A stretch of 6,394 nucleotides of DNA from Nitrospina sp. (GTDB taxonomy: Bacteria; Nitrospinota; Nitrospinia; Nitrospinales; VA-1), in assembly GCA_002697825.1 (NCBI GenBank), contig NZYH01000033.1:24489-30882 (forward strand), in the 5' to 3' direction. Both the position numbers and the translations under genes were made by a program. Position 1 is the stretch's first letter. The number at the start of each line of letters is the position of its first letter. Under the pieces are notes generated by a model that was not told where the DNA came from, did not search any database, and saw only the letters and a list, made by a program, of their open reading frames with translations. Below, piece by piece: positions 1 to 6,192 of the stretch.

Positions 1-59
1 GGAATAGGCCATTTCAAAATTTTCAATCCAAATGGTAGAAAACTTTTATAATTATCGAA

Positions 60-797
60 TCAATAAGATACTCTAATCAAGCAAAGCCCTTGAGCTGGGG
101 CCGTAGGACCAGCAATTCTTCGGTTACGGGCCAAAAGAATAGTTTTCACCTGTCTCGCGGGAATATTTTTCCGGCCTACATGAACTAGAGTTCCCACCAG
201 ATTTCTCACCATATGTTTTAAAAACCCTTTCCCTTCAAACTCTAGTTGAAGAAAACCTTCCTCCTTGAAAATTTCAACCCTATTTAAAATTCGGATCGGA
301 GTTTTTGCATTGCAGTTGCCTGCCCGAAAAGATGTGAAATCGTGCTTCCCCACAAAATATTTTGCAGCTCTGCGCATAGCGGCTACATCGAGATTATGAG
401 GAATAAACCAGGAGCGACGATAATTTAGAGCAGAAGGATAATTACGGTTTAATATCGTATAGCGATAAAGTTTTCGTTTTGCCAAGCCTCTAGCATTAAA
501 CGACATAGGGACTTTCCGAACATCTTTAATTGTGATATCAAGTGGAAGATGACTGTTCAAAGCAAACATGAACTCAAACGTTTTCATCTTTGATTCCGTC
601 ACAAAATGTGCAGGCATCGCTTCTGCATGAACCCCCGCATCAGTACGCCCGGAACTTAAAATCGTAGTTTTAGTTTTAGTAATTTTACTAAGTGCTTTTT
701 CTACTAACTCTTGTACAGAAGTTCCATTTTTTTGTATCTGCCAGCCGCAGTAACTAGTACCTTCATATTCAATTATAAGAAGATATTTTTTTTTCAT
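60..797 (-). CDS. truA: tRNA pseudouridine synthase A (TruA)
   Basis: TruA converts uridines 38-40 in the anticodon stem-loop of many tRNAs to pseudouridine and acts in the cytoplasm. The 245-residue product is within the family's usual length and looks complete. Visible signatures are the N-terminal YEGTSYCGWQ stretch (residues 11-20), the catalytic-loop motif GRTDAGVHA (50-58) with the nucleophile Asp53, the FNAR...KLYRY segment (100-113) with the conserved active-site tyrosine region, KHMVRNLVGTLVHVGR in the C-terminal half, and the closing AGPTAPAQGL (229-238). The ATG at 797 is kept because the YEG motif sits 11 residues in, as is usual. No good Shine-Dalgarno sequence precedes it, only a weak purine-poor leader ending in AATTCC. 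It lies 81 bp downstream of the helicase gene on the same strand and has no convincing promoter of its own, so co-transcription is inferred. Identification is firm; regulation is not visible. Confidence 0.97.
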   Translation of the reverse strand: MKKKYLLIIEYEGTSYCGWQIQKNGTSVQELVEKALSKITKTKTTILSSGRTDAGVHAEAMPAHFVTESKMKTFEFMFALNSHLPLDITIKDVRKVPMSFNARGLAKRKLYRYTILNRNYPSALNYRRSWFIPHNLDVAAMRRAAKYFVGKHDFTSFRAGNCNAKTPIRILNRVEIFKEEGFLQLEFEGKGFLKHMVRNLVGTLVHVGRKNIPARQVKTILLARNRRIAGPTAPAQGLCLIRVSY

Positions 798-875
798 GGA
801 ATTATGAAACCAAAATAAGAAAAGCCTTGCAACTGATCAACACGTTTTCTCCAATTTTCATTAACCTATTAATTA

Positions 876-896
876 GTTTTAATGTCCCATTAAAAC
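876..896 (-). other. Small perfect hairpin spanning the helicase stop codon
   Basis: Nine-base arms GTTTTAATG (876-884) and CATTAAAAC (888-896) pair perfectly around a 3-base loop. The TAA stop of the helicase gene (879-881) lies inside one arm. The stem is mostly A-T and is not followed by a T run on the minus strand, so it is a poor intrinsic terminator. It may be an mRNA-end or attenuator structure between the helicase gene and truA, or chance in AT-rich DNA. Confidence 0.4.
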
Positions 897-3017
897 AGCT
901 GAATAAGGCCGGATCGTGGCAAGCAACAAATCATCTTGGGTTCGCGTAATACCCACGTAAATCATATTTCTACTTTCTTCTCGTTTCTTTGGGTAATTTT
1001 CTTCATCTGGTTCCACCAAAGCAACTGAATCAAACTCCAATCCTTTCACTTGATGTATATTAGTGACAAGAACCCCAGGTTCAAATGAAAACTGATCTCT
1101 ATGACCTAGTCGAACTTCACCTGGTAAATATGCTTCCATTTCCTCTTTTATCTCCATCGCCTGTTTCGGATAACGACAAATCAATGCAATTAATTTATTG
1201 GGGTCGACGCGTAACAATCCTCTCGACCAATCGACAAGGGTTTCAATAAGATCTATATAATTTTCACTTTGGTGCCAAATCGGATCAGGCCCTGTTCTAC
1301 CCTCCACTTTTTTAGGATCGCCTGCTACTTTATGAGCTAGTGTCATTATAGGCACTGTACAACGAAACGAAACTTCCAATTGAATAATGGCATCATCATC
1401 TAATCCCAGATATTCAACCACTTTTTCCCAACCTATAAATTTTCTTGCAAAAAGAATTTTCTGTGCGATATCCCCTACTATGGTTACCTGGCGTTTATTA
1501 CTGACAGAATCCATCATAATCGCGAATTCAACTGGACCAAAATCCTGAGCTTCATCGATGACAATATGATCCAGCAAAACTGTTCCACCATGACCATCTG
1601 GCAAACCGCCATTTTTAATCTGGATCAATCTAAGAATTAATGACATATCGAAATAATCGAGATTCTTTTTAAGACGGTTCTTTTCTGTTAAACGCTTTAG
1701 GTAATCGAGATTGGAGGCAAGCTTGGAATCAGATGGTAGATATTTTTTCAAATGGTCCGTATCAGACAGCAAATCATATAAATCCTGTAAATAATCTTCC
1801 AAGTTAGAAATTTGTTTTTTAATAAACCCAAGTTTCTGTTTTTTTTCTGCATCAGGGATTTTGGAGGTTTTTATTTCATAACTAAAATCTCTTAACCTTG
1901 GCAATATTGGCTTATCTTTACTTTTTGTCCAATTTTCCTGGTAAGGCGGTCGCGTTGCAAACTGTTTTTTGATTTCTTCATTAACAGTTATAGTTTGTTT
2001 TTCGACCCAAGCGGAAAGAGCCCTCAATATTTCTTCAGAGAATTTTATTTCTTCAATAAATGAAGGAATATTAAGAAATTTAAAAAAGAGCTGACCCCGA
2101 ACAGATTTACGAATAATAGATAAGGCAAAACTATTAAAGGTGGTGGTTTGAACTCCATCTATGCCCATTGAAGGCAGAGTAGCACTAACATAAACGGCTA
2201 GTGATTTGTTCATAACAATCACACGAGTTTTTTCGGCTTTAACATTGGAGTTTTTTTCATGAAGCAACCAGGCCAGGCGATGAAGGGCAACCGTAGTTTT
2301 ACCTGAACCTGCAGAACCTTGTATTATAACTGGGCGCTCGGGATCAGTAGTGATCAATTCAAATTGTTCTTTCGTAATCAAAGATAGGATACTGGGCAGA
2401 CTTTTCGATTTTGAATGTAAACCACGCGAGCGATGAGCGGCTATTTCTGAATCGACATCCAGCTTTTCCCAGCCCAATTCCGTGCGCCGAAAAACTCCTT
2501 CAGGTGAATCTATTTGCAATAATTGACCATTTTCTACTTTATAAGATCGCCTAAGCTGAATTTTTCCACTTCGCTCCCTTTTATTAATGACCTCGAAAAA
2601 CTCTTCACCCTGTTTATAGTTAAAATATAAGGCAGCGATGGGACCATTGCGCCAATCCACAATACCTGCATCGATATTACTTTTTTTACCAATCAAAAAT
2701 GATACTTCACTACCATCATCTTCTAGCGTTGAAACTCTTCCAAAATATGGCTCATGGATCAACTCCAATAATGCCTTATCACTATTCTTACGAATATCCA
2801 TGATGGAATGTGCGACGGCTTCATCAGAGATGAGAGGCTGTCTTTCTTCATCATTCCATTCATTAACAACTTGCTTTGTCAATTCTCTTGCAACTTGATT
2901 AGCATTGATCTTTGCGTTTTGCGCAATAGGCAACTGTTTACATAGAGATTCCAGCGTAGTTTCGAGAAGTTCTTCCTCTTTTTTAATATAAGCTTTTTCT
3001 TCTTCTGTTAAAGACAT
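879..3017 (-). CDS. HelD-like superfamily 1 (UvrD/Rep-type) helicase/ATPase
   Basis: This is a 712-residue superfamily 1 ATPase that resembles HelD, the factor that frees stalled RNA polymerase from nucleic acid in Gram-positive bacteria. All helicase motifs are readable: a Q-motif-like KEQFELI (216-222), Walker A GSAGSGKT (234-241), Walker B VIDEAQD (486-492), motif III GDIAQKI (515-521), motif IV VSFRCT with its arginine (549-554), motif V VTNIHQVKGLEF (651-662) and motif VI YVGITRTQD (687-695). HelD-type hallmarks lie before Walker A: a charged, probably coiled-coil N-terminus (residues 3-30) and IVDWRNGPIAALYF (119-132), a HelD-family segment absent from UvrD and Rep. Residues about 300-480 form a lysine- and glutamate-rich insertion between the two halves of domain 1A. 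The length is slightly below Bacillus HelD (about 774). The ATG at 3017 fits the N-terminal helix; the leader has only a weak GGA six bases upstream. truA follows 81 bp downstream. The HelD-like class is confident, whereas an RNA polymerase role in this organism is inferred. Confidence 0.88.
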   Translation of the reverse strand: MSLTEEEKAYIKKEEELLETTLESLCKQLPIAQNAKINANQVARELTKQVVNEWNDEERQPLISDEAVAHSIMDIRKNSDKALLELIHEPYFGRVSTLEDDGSEVSFLIGKKSNIDAGIVDWRNGPIAALYFNYKQGEEFFEVINKRERSGKIQLRRSYKVENGQLLQIDSPEGVFRRTELGWEKLDVDSEIAAHRSRGLHSKSKSLPSILSLITKEQFELITTDPERPVIIQGSAGSGKTTVALHRLAWLLHEKNSNVKAEKTRVIVMNKSLAVYVSATLPSMGIDGVQTTTFNSFALSIIRKSVRGQLFFKFLNIPSFIEEIKFSEEILRALSAWVEKQTITVNEEIKKQFATRPPYQENWTKSKDKPILPRLRDFSYEIKTSKIPDAEKKQKLGFIKKQISNLEDYLQDLYDLLSDTDHLKKYLPSDSKLASNLDYLKRLTEKNRLKKNLDYFDMSLILRLIQIKNGGLPDGHGGTVLLDHIVIDEAQDFGPVEFAIMMDSVSNKRQVTIVGDIAQKILFARKFIGWEKVVEYLGLDDDAIIQLEVSFRCTVPIMTLAHKVAGDPKKVEGRTGPDPIWHQSENYIDLIETLVDWSRGLLRVDPNKLIALICRYPKQAMEIKEEMEAYLPGEVRLGHRDQFSFEPGVLVTNIHQVKGLEFDSVALVEPDEENYPKKREESRNMIYVGITRTQDDLLLATIRPYSAVLMGH

Positions 3018-3075
3018 GGATGTTCCGTTTGGTTATATTTATCTTATCTGGCGATAAAGCACCGATGAACCCGTT

Positions 3076-3105
3076 AATGTAAATGAGTGGAATAGACAAG
3101 GTCAA
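3076..3105 (-). promoter_or_regulatory. Candidate sigma70-like promoter for the helicase-truA unit
   Basis: Read on the minus strand, TTGACC (3105-3100) matches five of six bases of the -35 consensus. It is followed after 18 bases by TACATT (3081-3076), which matches four of six bases of the -10 consensus. Transcription would start near 3069, about 50 bases before the helicase ATG. The site lies in the divergent intergenic region, where a promoter is expected. The match is only moderate in AT-rich DNA. Confidence 0.35.
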
Positions 3106-3204
3106 CCAAAATTTTCTTAAATAGATAAAAACATTTTTTGAGGGAGTTCCTGAAATTATGAAAAATAAAGAAATACTTTGAAAAAGAAAGGATTTCATTT
3201 ATTA

Positions 3205-3233
3205 TGAATTATCCAAAAGGCATCAGATAAAAT
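3205..3233 (+). promoter_or_regulatory. Weak candidate promoter for the Mrp-PCP_red pair
   Basis: TAAAAT (3228-3233) matches five of six bases of the -10 consensus and would start transcription near 3240, just before the ribosome binding site at 3251. The hexamer 17 bases upstream (3205-3210, TGAATT) is a poor -35. A better -35-like TTGAAA at 3178-3183 pairs only with TATGAA (3203-3208) at a long 19-base spacing. The plus-strand pair must be expressed from this region, but the exact promoter is not settled by eye. Confidence 0.25.
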
Positions 3234-3250
3234 TAATTTTGAGCAATAAT

Positions 3251-3256
3251 GAGGAG
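3251..3256 (+). promoter_or_regulatory. Ribosome binding site that selects ATG 3265
   Basis: GAGGAG lies 8 bases before ATG 3265 but only 5 bases before the in-frame TTG at 3262. The spacing and the preferred codon both favour the ATG, so the ATPase most likely begins one codon later than the longest open frame. Confidence 0.75.
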
Positions 3257-3264
3257 TTTTTTTG

Positions 3265-4146
3265 ATGAAAACGTATGAAGATTTGGAAGGTGATGGTGGA
3301 TCTAATATCATCGGTCAGGTCGTTCAACTGGGAGAAAAACTACGATTCCGTCTAGACAAAATAAAACATAAAGTTGCCCTCATGAGCGGGAAAGGCGGCG
3401 TGGGTAAAAGCTCCATCACAGCCAATATTGCTTCATGTCTTGCTGATCGCGGCTACAAAGTCGGTATTCTTGATGCAGATCTGAATGGTCCCAGCATCGG
3501 ACATTTATTAGGTGTGGGAAATGATCAAAAACTTGAAACAAAAGACAATGGTGTCGAACCAGGAAATGGCTACCAAGGAATAAAAATCATGTCGATGGAC
3601 ATGCTTTTGAAATCCGCCGATACACCGGTAATGTGGACCGAAGAAAACGATGCTACTGCTGTATGGGTAAGCACTATGGAGTCTACTGCCATTCGCGAAT
3701 TACTTGCTGACACAAACTGGGGTGTATTGGATTACCTTTTAATAGATATGCCTCCAGGTAGTGACCGCATCGATAATATTCGATCTCTCATCCCGGAATT
3801 AGCAGGAGCAGTTGAAATAACAATTCCCTCAATGTTATCACAGCATATCGTCACAAAATCTATCACTAAAAACAATAAAATGGGTGTACCAATTATTGGT
3901 TTGGTAGAAAATATGGCAACTTATATATGCCCGCATTGCGAAAAAGAAGGTAAATTGTTTGAGGGTGAAGATGTGCAAAAATTGACGGAAAGAAAAGAGA
4001 TTCCTTACATTGGTAAGATCCCTTTCGATACCCGGGTATCACAAAGTAAATCCGGGAATCTTTTCTATGCTGAATTTAAAGATTCTATTACCGGCAAAGC
4101 GATTGCTGGAACTGTTGACAATATAGAAAATTTTATCAAAAAGTAG
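3265..4146 (+). CDS. Mrp/NBP35/ApbC-family P-loop ATPase, probable Fe-S cluster carrier
   Basis: Proteins of this family are cytoplasmic homodimeric ATPases that hold a labile 4Fe-4S cluster between subunits and pass it to target apoproteins. The 293-residue product shows the deviant Walker A SGKGGVGKSS (41-50), the switch I segment DADLNGPSIGHLLG (70-83), the Walker B/switch II segment LIDMPPGSD (159-167), GLVENM (212-217), and the cluster-ligand pair CPHC (Cys222 and Cys225). Only about 37 residues precede the P-loop, so the N-terminal DUF59/MIP18 domain of many bacterial Mrp proteins is absent. The stretch between PVMW (121-124) and Trp152 is about ten residues longer than I recall for E. 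coli Mrp, and PPGSDR replaces the common PPGTGD. Both mark a divergent subfamily. The next gene begins 17 bp downstream with its own strong ribosome binding site, so the two are probably an operon. The family is confident; the client protein is unknown, with the neighbour the natural candidate. Confidence 0.93.
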   Translation: MKTYEDLEGDGGSNIIGQVVQLGEKLRFRLDKIKHKVALMSGKGGVGKSSITANIASCLADRGYKVGILDADLNGPSIGHLLGVGNDQKLETKDNGVEPGNGYQGIKIMSMDMLLKSADTPVMWTEENDATAVWVSTMESTAIRELLADTNWGVLDYLLIDMPPGSDRIDNIRSLIPELAGAVEITIPSMLSQHIVTKSITKNNKMGVPIIGLVENMATYICPHCEKEGKLFEGEDVQKLTERKEIPYIGKIPFDTRVSQSKSGNLFYAEFKDSITGKAIAGTVDNIENFIKK

Positions 4147-4153
4147 TCTAGAC

Positions 4154-4159
4154 AGGAGG
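4154..4159 (+). promoter_or_regulatory. Strong Shine-Dalgarno for the PCP_red protein
   Basis: A perfect AGGAGG sits four bases before ATG 4164, in the 17-bp gap after the ATPase stop codon. It is the best ribosome binding site in the window, and it supports both this start codon and active translation of the second gene. Confidence 0.8.
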
Positions 4160-4163
4160 CGTA

Positions 4164-4598
4164 ATGAAATTCCTTTGTATTCCTTGTGATGTCAAAATGG
4201 AAGTACAGGTAGATGGCATCATGCCTGAAGAAAAACAAAACCTTGCTATGAAGTTTAAGTGCAAAAAGTGTGGACATAGCATAGCCATGCTCACCAATAA
4301 ATTTGAAACTGAATTCGTTAGCAAACTCGGTGTCGAAATGGGAGGCCCATCAGATATCAGTAAATCCCCGATGGCAGCTGTTAGTTCGTCTCTTGCACAA
4401 GCAAAAGAAGAACTAAAAAGCACCGATCCGGAAGATGATCTGATTTGGACCGAGGAAGCAGAACAGCGAATCAAGAAGGTTCCCTTCTTTGTTCGAGGTA
4501 TGGCCAAGAAAACCGTAATCAATTTTGCTCTCGAAAAAGGTGCTACTACCATTGATGCGAAACTTATGGACGAAGTTCGAGAAAAAGTAGGAATGTAG
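4164..4598 (+). CDS. Small zinc-ribbon-like plus PCP_red-like (BchB C-terminal-type) domain protein
   Basis: The 144-residue protein has two recognisable parts. Residues 1-40 carry two CxxC pairs, CIPC (Cys5, Cys8) and CKKCGH (Cys33, Cys36), the spacing of a zinc ribbon or a small Fe-S-binding fold. A charged, low-complexity linker (about 45-92) leads to a C-terminal segment (94-142) that starts IWTEEAEQRIKKVPFFVRGM and continues with a helix, a turn around EKGATTID, and a final helix. This pattern resembles the PCP_red family, the short domain at the C-terminus of the BchB/ChlB subunit of light-independent protochlorophyllide reductase. No catalytic BchB core is present, so it is not itself a protochlorophyllide reductase. 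It has no signal peptide or membrane segment and is presumably cytoplasmic. It follows the Mrp-type ATPase by 17 bp, and partnership with it is inferred. The domain call is from memory of the motif; the function is unknown. Confidence 0.82.
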   Translation: MKFLCIPCDVKMEVQVDGIMPEEKQNLAMKFKCKKCGHSIAMLTNKFETEFVSKLGVEMGGPSDISKSPMAAVSSSLAQAKEELKSTDPEDDLIWTEEAEQRIKKVPFFVRGMAKKTVINFALEKGATTIDAKLMDEVREKVGM

Positions 4599-4634
4599 TA
4601 GCAAAATCTGGATTTACGATAAGAAGGAAAACGG

Positions 4635-4669
4635 TGGCCAGGTTTTGGAGATAAACCAAAACCTGGCTA
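4635..4669 (+). terminator. Strong hairpin after the Mrp-PCP_red pair, possible terminator or mRNA 3' end
   Basis: Arms GCCAGGTTTTGG (4637-4648) and CCAAAACCTGGC (4656-4667) pair perfectly over 12 bp around a 7-base loop. Two more pairs, one of them G-U, extend the stem to 4635-4669. It begins 37 bases after the PCP_red stop. No T run follows on the plus strand (next bases AGTACTCTGG), so it does not fit a classic intrinsic terminator. It could stabilise the transcript end or act with Rho. A smaller GAGG/CCTC hairpin follows at 4679-4689. On the minus strand it is followed by CACCGTTTTCCTTCTT, which is only loosely T-rich. Confidence 0.55.
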
Positions 4670-4691
4670 AGTACTCTGGAGGAGACCTCGC

Positions 4692-4714
4692 AAATAAACC
4701 CCTTCCCTAGGGGT
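4692..4714 (-). terminator. Intrinsic terminator of the porin gene
   Basis: Read on the minus strand, ACCCC and GGGGT pair around a 7-base loop (4714 down to 4698) and are followed directly by TTATTT (4697-4692). The structure lies about 20 bases past the porin stop codon, in the right orientation. The stem is only five to six pairs but is G-C rich. This makes a short but credible Rho-independent terminator. Confidence 0.6.
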
Positions 4715-4733
4715 CACAACTTATATTAAATAC

Positions 4734-6071
4734 TTAGAAAGAAACATCCCACTGTAAGCGGAAACGATTTTCCTCAAATGTATTGTTGAGAGAACCATCC
4801 TTCAAAGTTAAAATGGAATAATCCGCAGTAATTTTGTTACCGTGTCCAGCAATGAAGTAATTGGCAACCCAAGTATACTCTTGTCTTTTATTGTCTAAAG
4901 AAGTATTGCTATTATCCGGTTCGTTAACAAATGCATACCTGAAACCCAGTTCTAATTCTTCTGGAATGGATGGGTTAATTTCATTTAAAAAGTAACCTGC
5001 CTGAACATATGCCCCGTCAAATTTATGCGTTAAATTAGTTTCATCATCTTGAATCTCTTTCCAATGATATTCATGTTGTAACGAGAAACCTTGATATTTG
5101 TAAGCAACTTCAAATAAGTACTGATCAATTTCATATCTGTCAGGATTGCTAGTATCTGCAGCAACTGAATCTAACGATCCGCAACCCGATGAACTCCATT
5201 TGGTACAGCTACCCTTGTTTCCAGCCCAGGCACCGGCAATGGACAAGCCGGCCTTTTTATGGCGTTTAACATCCGATTGTCTCCATTTCAAATCTACACC
5301 CAAGGGATTCCACTGGATACGTGCCATTTTCATCATATTTTTATTGTTATTGTTTACTGAACGACCTTCACCATTAAAGATACCCGTATAATATCTGAAA
5401 TCTGCAGCGGTTCCTTTATTCAAACGACCCTTAAGTAAGACACCTACTTGTCGATCGATTGTAAAAACTTCATTTACAATGGAACGCTCTACAAATTGTT
5501 GTCGTCCTGAAGAGTCAACACGTTCCCGGTTGTAATTGATTTTCCATTGACCAAGCCGGAAGCCCAACCACTCATAAGGCTGAACATCAAGCCGCCAATC
5601 AATAACTCTTGCGGTAGAACTGTGAGATTCGCCGGTGATGGACCGTGAAGGCTGCAAATCAATTTCAAAATAATACTTTACATATTTATAGCCATGTCCA
5701 CCAATTTTCATACGGACCCGACGCAGTTCAAAATTATTTATTGACTCTCTACCCTGAATTTCATCCTCATTTGTGGGGTCACCCCGGCGAGGTGTCTGAA
5801 ACCTCATTTGAGCTCGCCATTGAAGGTTAGTTGAAAACTTACCGTCCTGCGATTCATAATGAAATCCCTTTTTATGGTAGTAGGGGTTTTTAGTGCCTTG
5901 TTTTTTTACTCCGTGGGCATCAAAGGATTTATCTTTTAATTTAGGCATACCCTTCATTAATTTCTCCACCTTTTCTTCCAGGGCTTTAACCTTATCCGCA
6001 GTAACTTCTTCTGAATGAGCCAAAGCCAAAGAAGGAATCAATAAAAAAATTAATCCTATTACCAAACGCAT
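4734..6071 (-). CDS. Outer-membrane porin of the phosphate-selective OprO/OprP type
   Basis: The 445-residue protein begins with a clear signal peptide, MRLVIGLIFLLIPSLALA (1-18), cut near Ala18/His19. Next comes a short heptad-like helix rich in Lys and Glu (about 21-48, TADKVKALEEKVEKLMKGM), as seen in trimeric porins with an N-terminal periplasmic coiled coil. The rest alternates aromatic and polar residues like beta strands. OprO/P-like landmarks are FELRRVRMKIGG (115-125), LGQWKINYNRE (173-183), QQFVERSIVNEVF (191-203) with DRQVGV (206-211), and FDGAYVQAGYFL (351-362). It ends in WDVSF, with the C-terminal Phe used in barrel assembly. The start was set at ATG 6071, which has AGGAGA seven bases upstream, rather than TTG 6119, which would bury the signal peptide behind 16 residues. 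An unusual cysteine pair (Cys289, Cys297) lies in a Gly/Ser-rich segment that is probably an external loop. The substrate is uncertain: the family includes phosphate and polyphosphate channels, but many members are unproven. Confidence 0.87.
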   Translation of the reverse strand: MRLVIGLIFLLIPSLALAHSEEVTADKVKALEEKVEKLMKGMPKLKDKSFDAHGVKKQGTKNPYYHKKGFHYESQDGKFSTNLQWRAQMRFQTPRRGDPTNEDEIQGRESINNFELRRVRMKIGGHGYKYVKYYFEIDLQPSRSITGESHSSTARVIDWRLDVQPYEWLGFRLGQWKINYNRERVDSSGRQQFVERSIVNEVFTIDRQVGVLLKGRLNKGTAADFRYYTGIFNGEGRSVNNNNKNMMKMARIQWNPLGVDLKWRQSDVKRHKKAGLSIAGAWAGNKGSCTKWSSSGCGSLDSVAADTSNPDRYEIDQYLFEVAYKYQGFSLQHEYHWKEIQDDETNLTHKFDGAYVQAGYFLNEINPSIPEELELGFRYAFVNEPDNSNTSLDNKRQEYTWVANYFIAGHGNKITADYSILTLKDGSLNNTFEENRFRLQWDVSF

Positions 6072-6078
6072 CTCAAAC

Positions 6079-6084
6079 TCTCCT
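6079..6084 (-). promoter_or_regulatory. Ribosome binding site that decides the porin start
   Basis: AGGAGA on the minus strand lies seven bases before ATG 6071, ideal spacing. Translation from here puts the signal peptide at the extreme N-terminus. No comparable site precedes the in-frame TTG at 6119. Confidence 0.8.
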
Positions 6085-6156
6085 ATTTTGAAAAATTGAT
6101 TTTTATTAACTGGGTCCAAGATATAATTTTTAGTTCGTTTTAAGATAAGGGTGAAG

Positions 6157-6181
6157 TTATAAAATTATAAATATTTTATAA
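6157..6181. repeat. AT-only inverted repeat upstream of the porin
   Basis: Arms TTATAAAAT (6157-6165) and ATTTTATAA (6173-6181) are a perfect 9-bp match separated by 7 bases, centred about 98 bp before the porin ATG. The half-site spacing of about 16 bp between arm centres would suit a dimeric regulator, and the repeat covers the candidate -10 element. Every base is A or T in a region dominated by A and T, so chance is a serious alternative. Confidence 0.4.
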
Positions 6182-6192
6182 AGAAGCCTAAA
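6164..6192 (-). promoter_or_regulatory. Candidate porin promoter
   Basis: The minus strand carries a perfect TATAAT (6169-6164). A weak -35-like TTTAGG (6192-6187) lies 17 bases upstream. Transcription would start near 6157, giving a leader of about 85 bases before the porin ATG. I see no convincing PhoB box (two CTGTCAT-like repeats) here, so control by phosphate starvation through PhoB is not supported. Confidence 0.3.

Noticed and set aside
1..51. A plus-strand open stretch ending in TAA at 49-51 that could be the C-terminus of a gene convergent with truA; also an ATG on the minus strand at 12-10 that could begin a downstream gene.
   Set aside because: Sixteen codons or fewer are visible in each case, with no motif and no ribosome binding site for the minus-strand ATG. 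The window edge leaves both undecidable.
2983..3198. A 71-codon minus-strand frame across the helicase start, with some hydrophobic stretches.
   Set aside because: There is no ribosome binding site, the composition reflects AT-rich intergenic DNA, and it overlaps the helicase start in another frame without any recognisable motif.
3262..3264. TTG one codon upstream as the start of the Mrp-type ATPase.
   Set aside because: The GAGGAG site is better spaced for ATG 3265, and the codon is weaker. The effect is only one residue.
4148..4552. A 134-codon minus-strand frame opposite the PCP_red gene.
   Set aside because: It is antisense to a well-supported gene with a perfect Shine-Dalgarno. The peptide is Ser/Phe-rich with no domain signature, as expected of a shadow frame.
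6072..6119. A 16-residue N-terminal extension of the porin from TTG 6119.
   Set aside because: It would put charged residues ahead of a textbook signal peptide, and there is no ribosome binding site for it. ATG 6071 has AGGAGA at seven bases.
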